Both the position numbers and the translations under genes were made by a program. Shown here one piece after another: positions 55,029-64,000 of a DNA stretch of 64,000 nucleotides. Under the pieces are notes generated by a model. The model searched no databases. It was not told where the DNA came from and was given only the letters and a program-made list of their open reading frames with translations. The DNA comes from Phytopythium helicoides. Taxonomy: Eukaryota; Oomycota; Peronosporomycetes; Pythiales; Pythiaceae. The stretch spans positions 496,001-560,000 of the forward strand of contig JANFNE010000036.1 of the NCBI GenBank assembly GCA_024867545.1, in the 5' to 3' direction. Positions within the stretch are counted from its first letter, which is position 1, and each line of letters opens with the position of its first letter.

Positions 55029-57576
55029 CTACTTGGTAGCGAGGCCGTACTGCAGCAGCAGCGGCTCCACGGACGGCTCGCGGCCGCGGAATGCCGCAAA
55101 TACCTCGAGAGGGTGCTGCCCGCCGCCGCGGCCCAGCACCGTGTCGCGGAAGCGCCGGCCCACGCGAGCCACGGCGTCGGGTCCCTCGGCCGCCGCCTCT
55201 TCAAACGCGCCGAACGCATCGCACGACAGGATCTCGGCCCACTTGTAGCTGCAGCGGCGTCAATGTTGGAATTAGAACCCGTTGCGGCAAATGAGCGGTC
55301 GTGAACGCAGCGCAATTCCGAACGCACCTGTAGTAACCGGCGGCATAGCCACCGGCAAAAATGTGGCTGAACGAGCACAGGAACCGGTCGTCCGGCAGCG
55401 GAGGCAGCACTGCGTAGTGCGCCAGCACGCGTCCGCTGCACGTCGAACAGCGGCTCAGCACCCTGGCTCGTAGTGCGCGTGCAGATGCATGTCGAGCGCG
55501 CCAAAGCCCAGCTGCCGCAGCATTGCCGTCGCCACCATAAAGTTACGCGCGGCCTTCAGTTTCTCGAACAATTCGGCTGGCAGCGACTCGCCAGTCTGGT
55601 AGTGGCCACTGATAGACGCGATGGTAGCTGTACACACTCACAATTAACGCTGGGCAAGGTCAAGCCAGCACACCAGTTTCGACGACCTCACCTTGGTCGT
55701 AGCAAAAGTTCTCCATCATCTGTGACGGCAGCTCCACAGCGTCCCACTCGACGCCGTTGATGCCGGCAACATCGCCAAACGGAACCTGCGTCAGCATGTG
55801 CTGCAGCCCATGGCCGAACTCGTGGAACAGTGTCTCCACCTCGCGGAACGTCATGAGGCTCGGCGTCTCGCCCCACCGGCGGCGACTGGTTGCAGATGAG
55901 GTACGCGACCGGGTTGCGCTTGCCGCCATTCTCCTCTCGGCCCAGCAATCGACTTCGGTCCACGCACGTATTCATCCACGCACCTCCGTTTTTCTCGCTC
56001 GGGCGCGAGTACGGGTCCAAGAAGAAGCTCGCAATGATCTCGCCTCCAGCGTTATCACGCACGTTGAAGAAGCGAACATCCGGGTGCCAAACCTCGGTCT
56101 CGCCGTCCGCAGCCTCGATTGAAACTCCAAACAGCTTTGATGTCAGAGAGAAGAGTCCGTCCAGGACGCGCTCGAGCGGGAAGTAGGGCTTGACGTCCTC
56201 GTCCGTGAAGAGGAACCGCTCAGCCTTGAGCTTCTCCGACCAGTAGGCAAGATCCCAGGGAGCCAGTCCGCCGTCGAAGTCGGCTCCGTTGCGTGCCGCG
56301 AATGCCTCCACCTCGCGAACCTCCTCGCGTGCCATTTCAACGCACTTTTCGCGCAGGTCCGTGTGCATCTTCTCCACCGCCTCGACGCTCGGCGCCATCT
56401 TGGTGGATAGACTAACGTCTGCGTACGAGCTAAAACCAAGCAGCTCGGCCATCTGCTGACGAACTGTGAGCAGCTCCTCGATGATTCCTTCGTTGTTTCG
56501 GTTTCCCGCCTCCGCGTCGCTCGCTAGCTCGTTGCTGCTTGCACGCGTGGCGTAGGCACGGTACAACGTCTCGCGAAGCGATCGGTCTGCTGCATACTTC
56601 ATGAACTGCACATATGACGGCGGATCCAGCGTGATACGCCATGGTCCGTTCTCTGGGGTGGACTCGGAGTGGCCAGCTTCGCGCGCGCTCTGCTCAACCA
56701 GCGATAGATGGAGGATTAATCGCTAAGCGCTACGGTAAATTGAACGCGTCCACAGCCCCCAATGTACCTGCGAGAAGAACTGCAGCAACGACGGCGGGAG
56801 ACCCTCGACCTGCTTTTTGTCGGTTGCGACGAGAGCATACGCCTTGGTGGCGTCCAGCAGGTTGGATGCGAACTTGGTGCTCTGCGCGGCGGTAGACGAA
56901 CGTCAGCTTCCCTCCACCCTCCCTGCCCCCTAGTGTGACAGCGTACCAACTCTGCAGCGCGCAGCTTGAGCTTATTGAACTTCTCCTTGTCGTCGCCTTC
57001 AAGCCCAACGCCACTAAGCGACGCGCTGCGCAAGCTGAGCTCCACGACGCGGCGCTGCGCGAGCGAGAGCGCGTCCCACTGCGCAGTGTCGGCGCGAATG
57101 GCCTGCAGTGCATCGTAGAGCGCCTTACTCTGCGCCGCCTCGGTGAACGTCTCGATCACGAGCTGCTGCAGCGCGTCGTGCGCCTTGCGCAGCTCCTCCG
57201 TGTTGCGCACGCTCATGAGGTGGCCCACGACGCCCCAGACGCGCGCGAGCGCGTCGCTCTGCAGCTCCAGCGGGTCCACGACGTCCTCCCACCGGACGCT
57301 CGCCTTGCCTCCCAGCGCCTGCTCGAGCGCGCGCAGGTCGCGCGAGTAGTCGGCGGCCGCGGCGCGCACCGCCGGGTCGATGTCGGCGATCTGCAGGCGC
57401 TCGAACGGCGGCAGCGCGCGCTCGCGCACGCAGCGCAGCAGCGGGTTCTTGTCGTCGGCCGCGGCAGTCGCGAGGCCGCGCCAGGCGGGCGACAGCAGCG
57501 GCGACGGCCGCCGCGCGTGCGCCAGCAGCGCCGTCGACCGGCGCGCGAGCTGCAGCATCTTGGATGCGGATGACAT
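55029..57576 (-). CDS. M3-family oligopeptidase (oligopeptidase A / thimet type), organellar
   Basis: Zinc metallopeptidase that degrades short peptides. ATG at 57576. The N-terminus [20 protein letters not shown], Arg/Ala/Ser-rich up to [13 protein letters not shown], looks like a mitochondrial (or plastid-type) targeting peptide. The active site HEFGH is at 55810-55824, within [19 protein letters not shown]. Other M3 signatures are [74 protein letters not shown] and the end [10 protein letters not shown]. Introns: 56882-56946, 56690-56767, 55628-55691 and 55249-55327. Frame changes near 55885 (GGGG run), 55455 and 55435 are probable indels. It shares a divergent promoter with the trypsin gene. 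Confidence 0.85.
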
Positions 57577-57667
57577 GGTGCGACCGCCAGAAGAGGAGGG
57601 GGAGCGGCGATTGGTGGAAAGCGACCACGTTTATGCCCAATGAACGCGAGGTGTGGTGGATAAGTGT

Positions 57668-57711
57668 GTGGACCACTTGATTTAGTGGTCCACTCGGACG
57701 ACGTGGTCCAC
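57668..57711. promoter_or_regulatory. Triple GTGGTCCAC site
   Basis: GTGGACCACT, 6 nt, AGTGGTCCAC (57668-57693: perfect inverted repeat with 10-bp arms), then a third GTGGTCCAC at 57703-57711. Likely a cluster of binding sites for a dimeric transcription factor; inferred. Confidence 0.6.
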
Positions 57712-57758
57712 ATGGAAAGTAGCCGGTTCCTCAATCCCAGCTGGTCGTTTCTAGTCGC

Positions 57759-57772
57759 ATACAAAGCCCAAG
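57759..57772 (+). promoter_or_regulatory. ATACAAA-type promoter element (copy 11)
   Basis: ATACAAAGCCCAAG, nearly midway between two divergent ATGs. Confidence 0.55.
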
Positions 57773-57944
57773 TGCCGCGCTCTGACTCGCTCTCGACGTC
57801 AACCAAGATCGCGGGAGAACCTAGCGGCCCAGACTCTACGAGCGAGGTGGCGGCCCCGTTATCCCAGCATCTGCAGTGGTCGCGGGACGTTAATCGCGGC
57901 CCACTCGGCAACTGGACGCGAGGCGAACAGCGAACCCCGCAGCG

Positions 57945-60047
57945 ATGAAGACGCCGACGCTGCTGCTGTTGCTGGCGCTGGCCTCACGCTCCGCCGACGG
58001 CTACTCGTTCTCGGACGCCATGGCCACGGCCGCGCCCTCGGCCAGCGACAGCGACAGCGCCAGCGCCAGCGGCTCGGCGCTGACCGCCAACGAGGAGGAG
58101 CGCATCTACGGCGGCTCGGAGGCCGACGCCGCGCTCTACCCGTTCATCGTGTCGCTCCGCAACAGCGAGGACGGAGAGACGTACTGCGGCGGCGCGCTCG
58201 TGTCGAGCGAGTACGTCGTCACGGCCGCGCACTGCGTCAAGGACGCAGATATGTACGCGAGCATCGGCTCGCGCTACGGCTCGGGCACGGCCGAGGGCGT
58301 GCAGATCAAGGTCGCGCAGGGCTACGTGCACCCCGACTACAACAAGTCGGCGCACCTGTACGACATCGGCATGCTCAAGCTCGAGACCGCGGCCTCGTAC
58401 GACCCCGTCGAGTTGTGCGCAGCCGACGGATCCGACAACGAGGTAGACACAGTCGCCGTCGTGCGCGGCTGGGGACTCACCGAGAGTGGCAGCGAGGCCG
58501 CCACGCTTATGGAGGTCAACGTGCGCATCGTCTCGAACGCCGATTGCAACAAGGACTACGACGGCCGCATCACAGACGGCATGCTGTGCGCAGGAGAGGG
58601 CGACGGCAAGGACTCGTGCAACGGAGACTCGGGTGGCCCGCTCATGGAGAACGACAAGCTCATCGGCCTCGTCAGCTGGGGCGGCGTCTGTGGAGAGGCC
58701 GCCGGTGTCTACACGCGCGTCACCTACGTGCTTGACTACATCAACCAGTTCATCGGCAATAGCACGAGTGGCAGCAGCAGCGGTAGCACCACCGTGACGG
58801 AGCCGAGCACGACTGCCCCTGCCACGACCGCGCCAGCCACAGATGCTCCTGCTACGACTGCGCCAGCCACAGATGCTCCTGCTACGACTGCGCCAGCCAC
58901 AGCGGCTCCTGCGACGACCGCGCCAGTCACAGCAGCTCCTGCGACCACAGCTCCAGCAACCACAGCTCCTGCTACGACCGCACCGGCCACCGAGTCTGCG
59001 TCGAAGAGCGACACTGTGCAGCAGACTACGACTACATCTGCGACTTCAGCTCCGGTTGCGACTACCACAGCTCCAGTTGCAACGACAGCCGCGCCTGTAG
59101 CAACGACATCCGCACCTGTGGCAACGACGGCTGCTCCAGTTGCATCAACAGCCGCACCTGTGGTGACTACGGCTGCTCCGATTGCTACGACTGCTGCTCC
59201 GGTTGTCACGACTGCTGCACCGACTAGTTCGGGTAAGGGCTGCAGCGTTTACCGCGGCCGCCGCCGCCTCCAGTCTCTGAGCGAAGAGGAGATTGAGGAG
59301 GAGGAGGAGGACGCTGAGGAGGCTGTCAAAGCTGCCAAGGAGAAGGAGGAGGAAGCCGAGGAGGATCTGGAGGAAGCCGAGGAGAATGGCAACGCCGAGG
59401 AGAAGGAGGAAGCGGCCGAGGCCAAGAAAGCGGCCAAGAAGGAGCTCGAAGAGGCCGAAGACGAGGAGGAAGAGCTCGAGGAAGAGGAGGAGGCTGAGAA
59501 GGAGTCGGAGCTAGCCAAGACAGTTAAGGATGACGATGACGACACGACCTCGTTGGAGGAGAAGGTTGATTCTGCCGAGTCTGAAGAGGACGAGGACGAA
59601 GAGGAGGATGAAGAAGAGGACGAAGGTGATCGTATGCGCCAGCTTCAGTCCAAGGCAGAGCAGGTCATCGAGCAAGAGCGTGAGGAGATCGACGAGGCTG
59701 TCGAGTACGCCGAAGAGAAGGAGCAAGATGCCGCGGAGGAGATCTCCGAAGGAGAGGCCAACAGCGACGAGGACGAGATCAAGGAAGGCGAGGAGATCGA
59801 GGCAGCAGCCGAGCAGGAGCTGACCGAGGCTGAAGAGGAGGGCGAGGAGCTTGAAGACGAGGAAGAGGAGGAGAAGGAGAAGGAGGTGGAAGAGGCCGCT
59901 AGTGCCGCCAACGCCAAGAAGGAGGAGGCCGCTGAGGAGGAAGCTGCCGAGGAGGCCAGCGAGAACGCAGCCGACGACGAGGATGAGGATGAAGACGGGA
60001 GCGACGAGGATGAAGACGAAGATGAGAGGAAGCAGGAGAAGAAGTAG
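57945..60047 (+). CDS. Secreted trypsin-like serine protease with mucin-like stalk and acidic tail
   Basis: 700 aa, no intron or frame break. Signal peptide MKTPTLLLLLALASRSADG, a Ser/Asp/Ala pro-region, then R53-IYGG, the S1 activation site. The catalytic triad is complete: His96 (TAAHC), Asp140 (YDIGMLKL) and Ser229 (GDSGGP). Asp223, six residues before Ser229, predicts trypsin specificity for Lys/Arg. Residues about 275-430 are a Thr/Ala/Pro repeat region (APATTAPATDAPATT type), probably O-glycosylated. After CSVYRGRRRLQSLSEEE, about 265 residues are Glu/Asp/Ala/Lys-rich and helical, ending ERKQEKK. Trypsins of oomycetes with Thr-rich tails are familiar; this acidic domain is not something I know. 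The RRR may be a processing site separating the two. Confidence 0.88.
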   Translation: MKTPTLLLLLALASRSADGYSFSDAMATAAPSASDSDSASASGSALTANEEERIYGGSEADAALYPFIVSLRNSEDGETYCGGALVSSEYVVTAAHCVKDADMYASIGSRYGSGTAEGVQIKVAQGYVHPDYNKSAHLYDIGMLKLETAASYDPVELCAADGSDNEVDTVAVVRGWGLTESGSEAATLMEVNVRIVSNADCNKDYDGRITDGMLCAGEGDGKDSCNGDSGGPLMENDKLIGLVSWGGVCGEAAGVYTRVTYVLDYINQFIGNSTSGSSSGSTTVTEPSTTAPATTAPATDAPATTAPATDAPATTAPATAAPATTAPVTAAPATTAPATTAPATTAPATESASKSDTVQQTTTTSATSAPVATTTAPVATTAAPVATTSAPVATTAAPVASTAAPVVTTAAPIATTAAPVVTTAAPTSSGKGCSVYRGRRRLQSLSEEEIEEEEEDAEEAVKAAKEKEEEAEEDLEEAEENGNAEEKEEAAEAKKAAKKELEEAEDEEEELEEEEEAEKESELAKTVKDDDDDTTSLEEKVDSAESEEDEDEEEDEEEDEGDRMRQLQSKAEQVIEQEREEIDEAVEYAEEKEQDAAEEISEGEANSDEDEIKEGEEIEAAAEQELTEAEEEGEELEDEEEEEKEKEVEEAASAANAKKEEAAEEEAAEEASENAADDEDEDEDGSDEDEDEDERKQEKK

Positions 60048-60420
60048 GTGGCGTGCGCGTGCTCGTGAGTGTCGCGTTGCGTAAAGTGCTGTGGCGTGCC
60101 GTGGTGTATTGTAAGCTAGGGCGAGCAACCTGGCGAGGTGGCGAGGAATAGACCAATTCGCAGTGCCCTCATACGAATTCCGTTCTCGTGGTGTCTGGGA
60201 AGCTCACTTTATTGCGTTGGTGGACTTCGGAGCTTTGCGTTTGTATCTTTTGATTTGAGAGACGGCAAGTCTGGCAAGCATGTTCTCGACGTGAACAAGC
60301 CTCGAGACAATGAAAGGCACCTCATGGTCTTGAACATCCTGAGCCGTTATCGCGACTGTTGATCGACCAGGTGCGGCGTCTTCTCCACATTCGACTCAAT
60401 CTCCCTTGCGTGCCGCCGTG
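60048..60420. promoter_or_regulatory. Intergenic region upstream of CFAP43
   Basis: Contains a minus-strand ATACAAACGCAAAG (60233-60246), 175 bp before the CFAP43 ATG. No gene is seen. Confidence 0.45.
60233..60246 (-). promoter_or_regulatory. ATACAAA-type promoter element (copy 12)
   Basis: ATACAAACGCAAAG on the minus strand, upstream of CFAP43 (plus). Slightly diverged at the CAAG end. Confidence 0.45.
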
Positions 60421-63400
60421 ATGTCGGTCGACGCGACCGTCAGGCATGTATTCGGCTATGCTGCAGCTCCGGGTGGTCCGCCGTTGCAGCTCGCGGACGA
60501 GCACACGCTCGTGCTCGTCACTGGCCATGCTCTGCGGTTCACGTCAACGGTCTCGTTCGCTCAGCACTTGCTAGTCCGGCCGCGTCCTCGCCAGCTCACT
60601 GCCTTCGACTGCAACTGGCGGTCGCACACCATCGCACTGGCAGCTCGCGAGCCTCGAGCTGACATTGCACTCTACTCATTTCCTGACAAGAAGCTGCGAG
60701 GGCGGCTAAGCTGTCACGCCTCAAATGCGGCCAGTAGTACGTTTGAGTACTCGCACATCAAGTTCTCGCGCTTGTGGTCGTCGACTGGTGAGTCTCTCGC
60801 CTCATGTCGGCGACCAGGAGAGTGCAATCAAGCCCACTGCAGTGGATGACTCGCCTCGACCTTCAAGTGAACAGGTCAAGCCCGCAGCAAACGCTGTGCA
60901 TCTGGGACGTCGACCAGCTCACGCCTCTCGCAGGCTGTGAAGGTGCCATGGTAATGATCCACGTCGCTTTCATTTCATTTGACCCGAGCAACTCGGATCA
61001 GTTCGTAGTAGGCGGCGATGATGGCCTGCAGGTCTGGAAAGTCTACTCGCTTGAGCGAGGAAGCAATCTTCTCCGCGCCATGCCCATTAAGATCATGACT
61101 AGTAATGCTCCAAGTGTCCCCGATGGGGTGGAAGAGAGCCGAGGGCAGTTCGTCTGCCATGCGTGGAAGCCTATGGGACGCTTACTCGTCGCCAATCGCG
61201 CCGGTGAGCTACTGCTAGTGGACACCTCGACGGCTGCTATTGAGAAGGAGCTTCCACTCGCTATGCGCTCGGACCGCTGCGTCATTGCAGGCATCATCGC
61301 CACGGCCGAGACAATCGTCGTGCTGTATGCAGATGGCTCGATTGTCTGGCTCAATGACGTAGGAGACGAAGTGCTACAAAGAGCAATGCTGCCGAGCGTG
61401 GATGGCATGCCTGCTTTGTCAAATGACGAAGACGTGGAGAGCGGAGAGCAGCTTCCCTGTGTCATCACGGCAGTGGCATGCGCACCTTCGTACTCGAAGG
61501 CATTTGTGGCAACGCATGACGGGCAAATCTTTGAGGTCAAAACTAGTGTCCAGCAGGATGACGAAGACGACGACGGAGGAGTTGGTATGAGTGACACTAT
61601 GGTGTCGTCATCGAGCGAGTCGCTGTTGGTGACGCCATGGAGTAAATCTCCAACTGGTGCCGTGTGTGCGAGCGCTGCACTCACCCCAGTCGGAGGCACA
61701 CTTGCCGGGGGAGATGCTTTGTTAGCGACTGGCGGGTCAAGTGGCAGCCTATCACTGTGGAGTTTGACATCATGTCGAATCATTGACGTGACCGACGTTG
61801 CCACACTCTTCGCAACTTCGCTTCTTGATAAAGAGCCTCTTGGGAGCAGTTCAATCACTCGGACTATTGTTAATGCTCCTCCTCCAGTTGTCATCACTGC
61901 CTTAGCAGCGCGTCCGGCAGACCCAATTCTGGTCGTTGGCGATCACATGGGTCGTTTGCGCGCACTCTGTGTTGCCAAAGGTCATCGGTGGGGACGCTAA
62001 CAGCTTTAGCACTATGCTCGATGGAAATACCGGTACCAGTGCTGCTGTAGAGCTGCTACCACTTCACTCTGTGCAGCTCGCAAGCCTCCTGGCGCCAATC
62101 GACATTTTGGAGCTACATCCGACACAGCCCGTTCTTCTTGCAGCATCAACGCATGACCGGGTAGTCTTCCTATTATCAATGGACCACGAAAAACGCTTTC
62201 AGGCTCTCGCGATTCTTGAGCTGGAAAATGCCGGCGAGTCCGTAGTCGACGTTCGGTGGAGCGCGCCGGCGCACTCGCCAAGCTCATTGACTGTGACGTG
62301 CTTCTCCTCTCAAGGCCTCTTCTACGTCGCTCGGTATCAGGGCTCTTCATCCGAAGTCTCGTCAACTCCGGTTCAGCTGAGAGGCAAGATTGTGGCTTTT
62401 GGCGAGGAAGTGCTTCCCTACTGCTCAAGTTTGCGGCTACTAGCTAGCGCTCCAATGAGCATGATGCTTGCAGCTGCACCAACTCATGGAGACCTTGTGC
62501 TCATGAAATATCCTGACATTGTGCTTGATCCAACAGAGAAGATCAGCATAACATCCAAGGTGCTAGCAAAAGATGCACATGATGGTGGTGTATCTGCAGA
62601 TCGTTCTTTTCCCACACACTTTGTCGAATGGGTCAGGAGCTTGTAGCTACTGCGGGTACGGATGGTGTCGTTACGCTGTGGTTTGTTTCATACGGGACTG
62701 GTGGAACGACAACATCTAATACATCCCCATCGGGTGAGAGTTCGAGCAGCCCGAGTGCGTGACTGGCAGCTCGAAGATGTGCAAGTAGCCAAGAAGCGAT
62801 CAATCGTCGCTCACTCTGGGCCTGTTACGTCGCTACGGTTTCTCACCCTTGAATAACGAAGGTGAGCTGGCTTTGGTGTCAACCGGAGCGGATGGTCATG
62901 TGTTCGTTTTGGATGTTCGCCTTCATTTCACGCCAACTGGAGGGTCCGGACCCGAGCTTGTTACTTCTGCTTTACCAACCGAGGGTGACGTGGAAAGCGA
63001 CCAGCAACTCATGAACCCCCTTTACTTGAATGTGGCCGCTTTTGCCAAGTATGAGAGTGTGTTTCAGCCCGAAGTCGAGGTTGAGCGTACACCACTGCTC
63101 ACTGTACTTCAGGAAAGTGACGCGAGAATGGCGCGTGAGCGCAGCGATCCTCGCAAGGATGATGTCCGGGCGAGACTGCGGGATTTAACTGGAAAGCTGA
63201 AGTTTCTACTGGCTGAGAACGAACAAGCTCCCTGAAGACGAGCGTCTGCCACGGGATGAGTTTGTGCTCAACATCGAATGGAAGGAGCAGCTCTTGAGGG
63301 AGTATCGAATACGTGCTGACAAGGTTCGAGAAGGTGTGGAGAGAGACTTGTCTCGGATGGCCATAGTTCGTGAGCGGATGAAGCGCGAGTTCTGGGACTC

Positions 63401-64000
63401 GCACGAAGAGCATGGAGTGCAGCTCGACGGATTATTTCCCTGGTCATTCCTTGAGCTCTACAACAGGCAGCCAAGTCGCCCCTCCCAGTCTTTAACTTTC
63501 CCATGCGCAAGCTTTCGCGAAAGGAGTTACTACGAAGTCGTCAGATTGAATTGTTGCGACTCATCGAGTTGGCACACCATCGGCAAGAAGCAAAGGATGC
63601 AAGCAGCAGTCATCATAATGACAAGTATATTGAAAGGTTTGCCCAGACTCTACCTCCAGCTCTTGACTGGATACTTGACGCTGGACGAACACATCCATCT
63701 GTTTGGGCCGAGGTCTCGTCAATAGATACTAGTACTGCACAAGCGGCTGCCCCTGCAGCTCTACAAATTAATCTGCCAACCGATCTCAATGCTGTAACTG
63801 CACTGCATCTTGTGTACCATCCAGCTGCAGCTCGTTCGTCCCGGCAGCAACGAGCACAAATTTTGCTGCTAAAAGCTTGCGTTCGCCAATTGGCTTCAGG
63901 GTTTAACGCCGAGTTTGCCGCTATATCGCGGCTCAAGAGCGCAAAGATAGATGAAGTCGAGGCCAAGAATGCGCGAATGACTGAGATTTTAGGAGAGCTC
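60421..64000 (+). CDS. CFAP43: CFAP43-like cilia/flagella protein (3' partial)
   Basis: Axonemal WD-repeat protein of the tether/tether-head of inner dynein arms in other eukaryotes; here it would serve zoospore flagella. Start MSVDATVRHVFGYAAAPGGP. WD40 blades: QTLCIWDVDQLTPLAG, QFVVGGDDGLQVWKVYSLER, GRLLVANRAGELLLVDT, LLATGGSSGSLSLWSL, ELVATAGTDGVVTLWF and ALVSTGADGHVFVLDVR. The helical C-terminal half has LPRDEFVLNIEWKEQLLREY, RERMKREFWDSHEEHGVQL and VFNFPMRKLSRKELLRSR, the pattern I associate with CFAP43 rather than CFAP44. It is interrupted by about seven frame changes (near 60800-60880, 61985, 62600, 62760, 62855, 63230 and 63500), most likely indels. It continues beyond the window. Confidence 0.72.

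Larger units (their letters stand above)
57577..57944. promoter_or_regulatory. Divergent promoter, M3 peptidase / trypsin
   Basis: 368 bp. It holds three copies of the 9-bp palindrome-half GTGGTCCAC/GTGGACCAC (57668-57711) and ATACAAAGCCCAAG (57759-57772). The latter lies 183 bp from the peptidase ATG and 186 bp before the trypsin ATG. Confidence 0.6.

Noticed and set aside
58736..59209. Minus-strand Val/Gly/Ala repeat ORF
   Set aside because: Antisense of the APATT repeat region.
59249..60128. Minus-strand Ser-rich and hydrophobic ORFs opposite the trypsin tail
   Set aside because: The reverse strand of GAG/GAA-rich codons gives Ser/Leu/Phe-rich shadows; the plus-strand ORF is intact with a signal peptide.

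Overview
The window looks like nuclear DNA of an oomycete (water mould; Peronosporales/Pythiales-type; genus not determinable by eye). Grounds: compact genes on both strands, short GT-AG introns (mostly 40-95 nt), GC-rich coding sequence, flagellar genes (TTLL9, CFAP43) expected of a zoospore maker, and a 7TM receptor fused to an inositol-phosphate phosphatase, the 'GPCR-bigram' class known from oomycetes. Many ORFs are broken by single-base frame changes, often in homopolymers, while conserved protein sequence continues across them. I read these as draft-assembly indels rather than biology. The gene spans given here therefore bridge frame breaks, which are noted.

Layout. 1-4221 (+): nucleoporin Nup133, 5' end outside the window. 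4647-6139 (-): chromodomain + RS-rich + multi-TM protein, organised like lamin B receptor. 6538-12952 (-): receptor with signal peptide, long ectodomain, 7TM and INPP4 phosphatase. 13558-15386 (+): UTP7/BING4. 15669-17190 (-): FHA-RING E3 ligase, divergent from cullin-1 (17726-20013, +). 20232-20989 (+): CS/NudC-domain protein. 21138-23180 (+): TTLL9. 23623-25159 (-): SH3-like-repeat protein. 25467-28250 (-): intact hAT transposase.

28.9-40.3 kb is accessory: two inverted arms of about 1.5 kb (28883-30434 and 38795-40325), each carrying the 5' ends of two divergent genes (an ADA3-like gene and an HTH-psq gene). Only the right arm leads into complete genes (37689-39530 - and 39909-41369 +); the left arm is truncated. 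Between the arms are gene-poor sequence, microsatellites, an 8-bp minisatellite, decayed ORFs, a UIM-like protein (34387-35181) and an R3H-SUZ protein (35748-37364).

41252-46811 (-): a very large C2HC finger/FN3/coiled-coil/TPR/WD40/LysM protein. It is head-to-head, about 100 bp apart, with a MABP-Sec7-PH ARF-GEF (46914-52131, +). 52597-53952 (-): F-box-like/SPRY protein. 55029-57576 (-): M3 oligopeptidase with a decayed fragment of itself downstream. 57945-60047 (+): secreted trypsin with mucin-like stalk and acidic tail. 60421-end (+): CFAP43, running off the window.

Most divergent promoters share a 14-bp element (core ATACAAA, usually ending CAAG) about 120-320 bp from the start codons. 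I regard this recurrent element, the LBR-like architecture and the WD40-LysM architecture as the most interesting observations.
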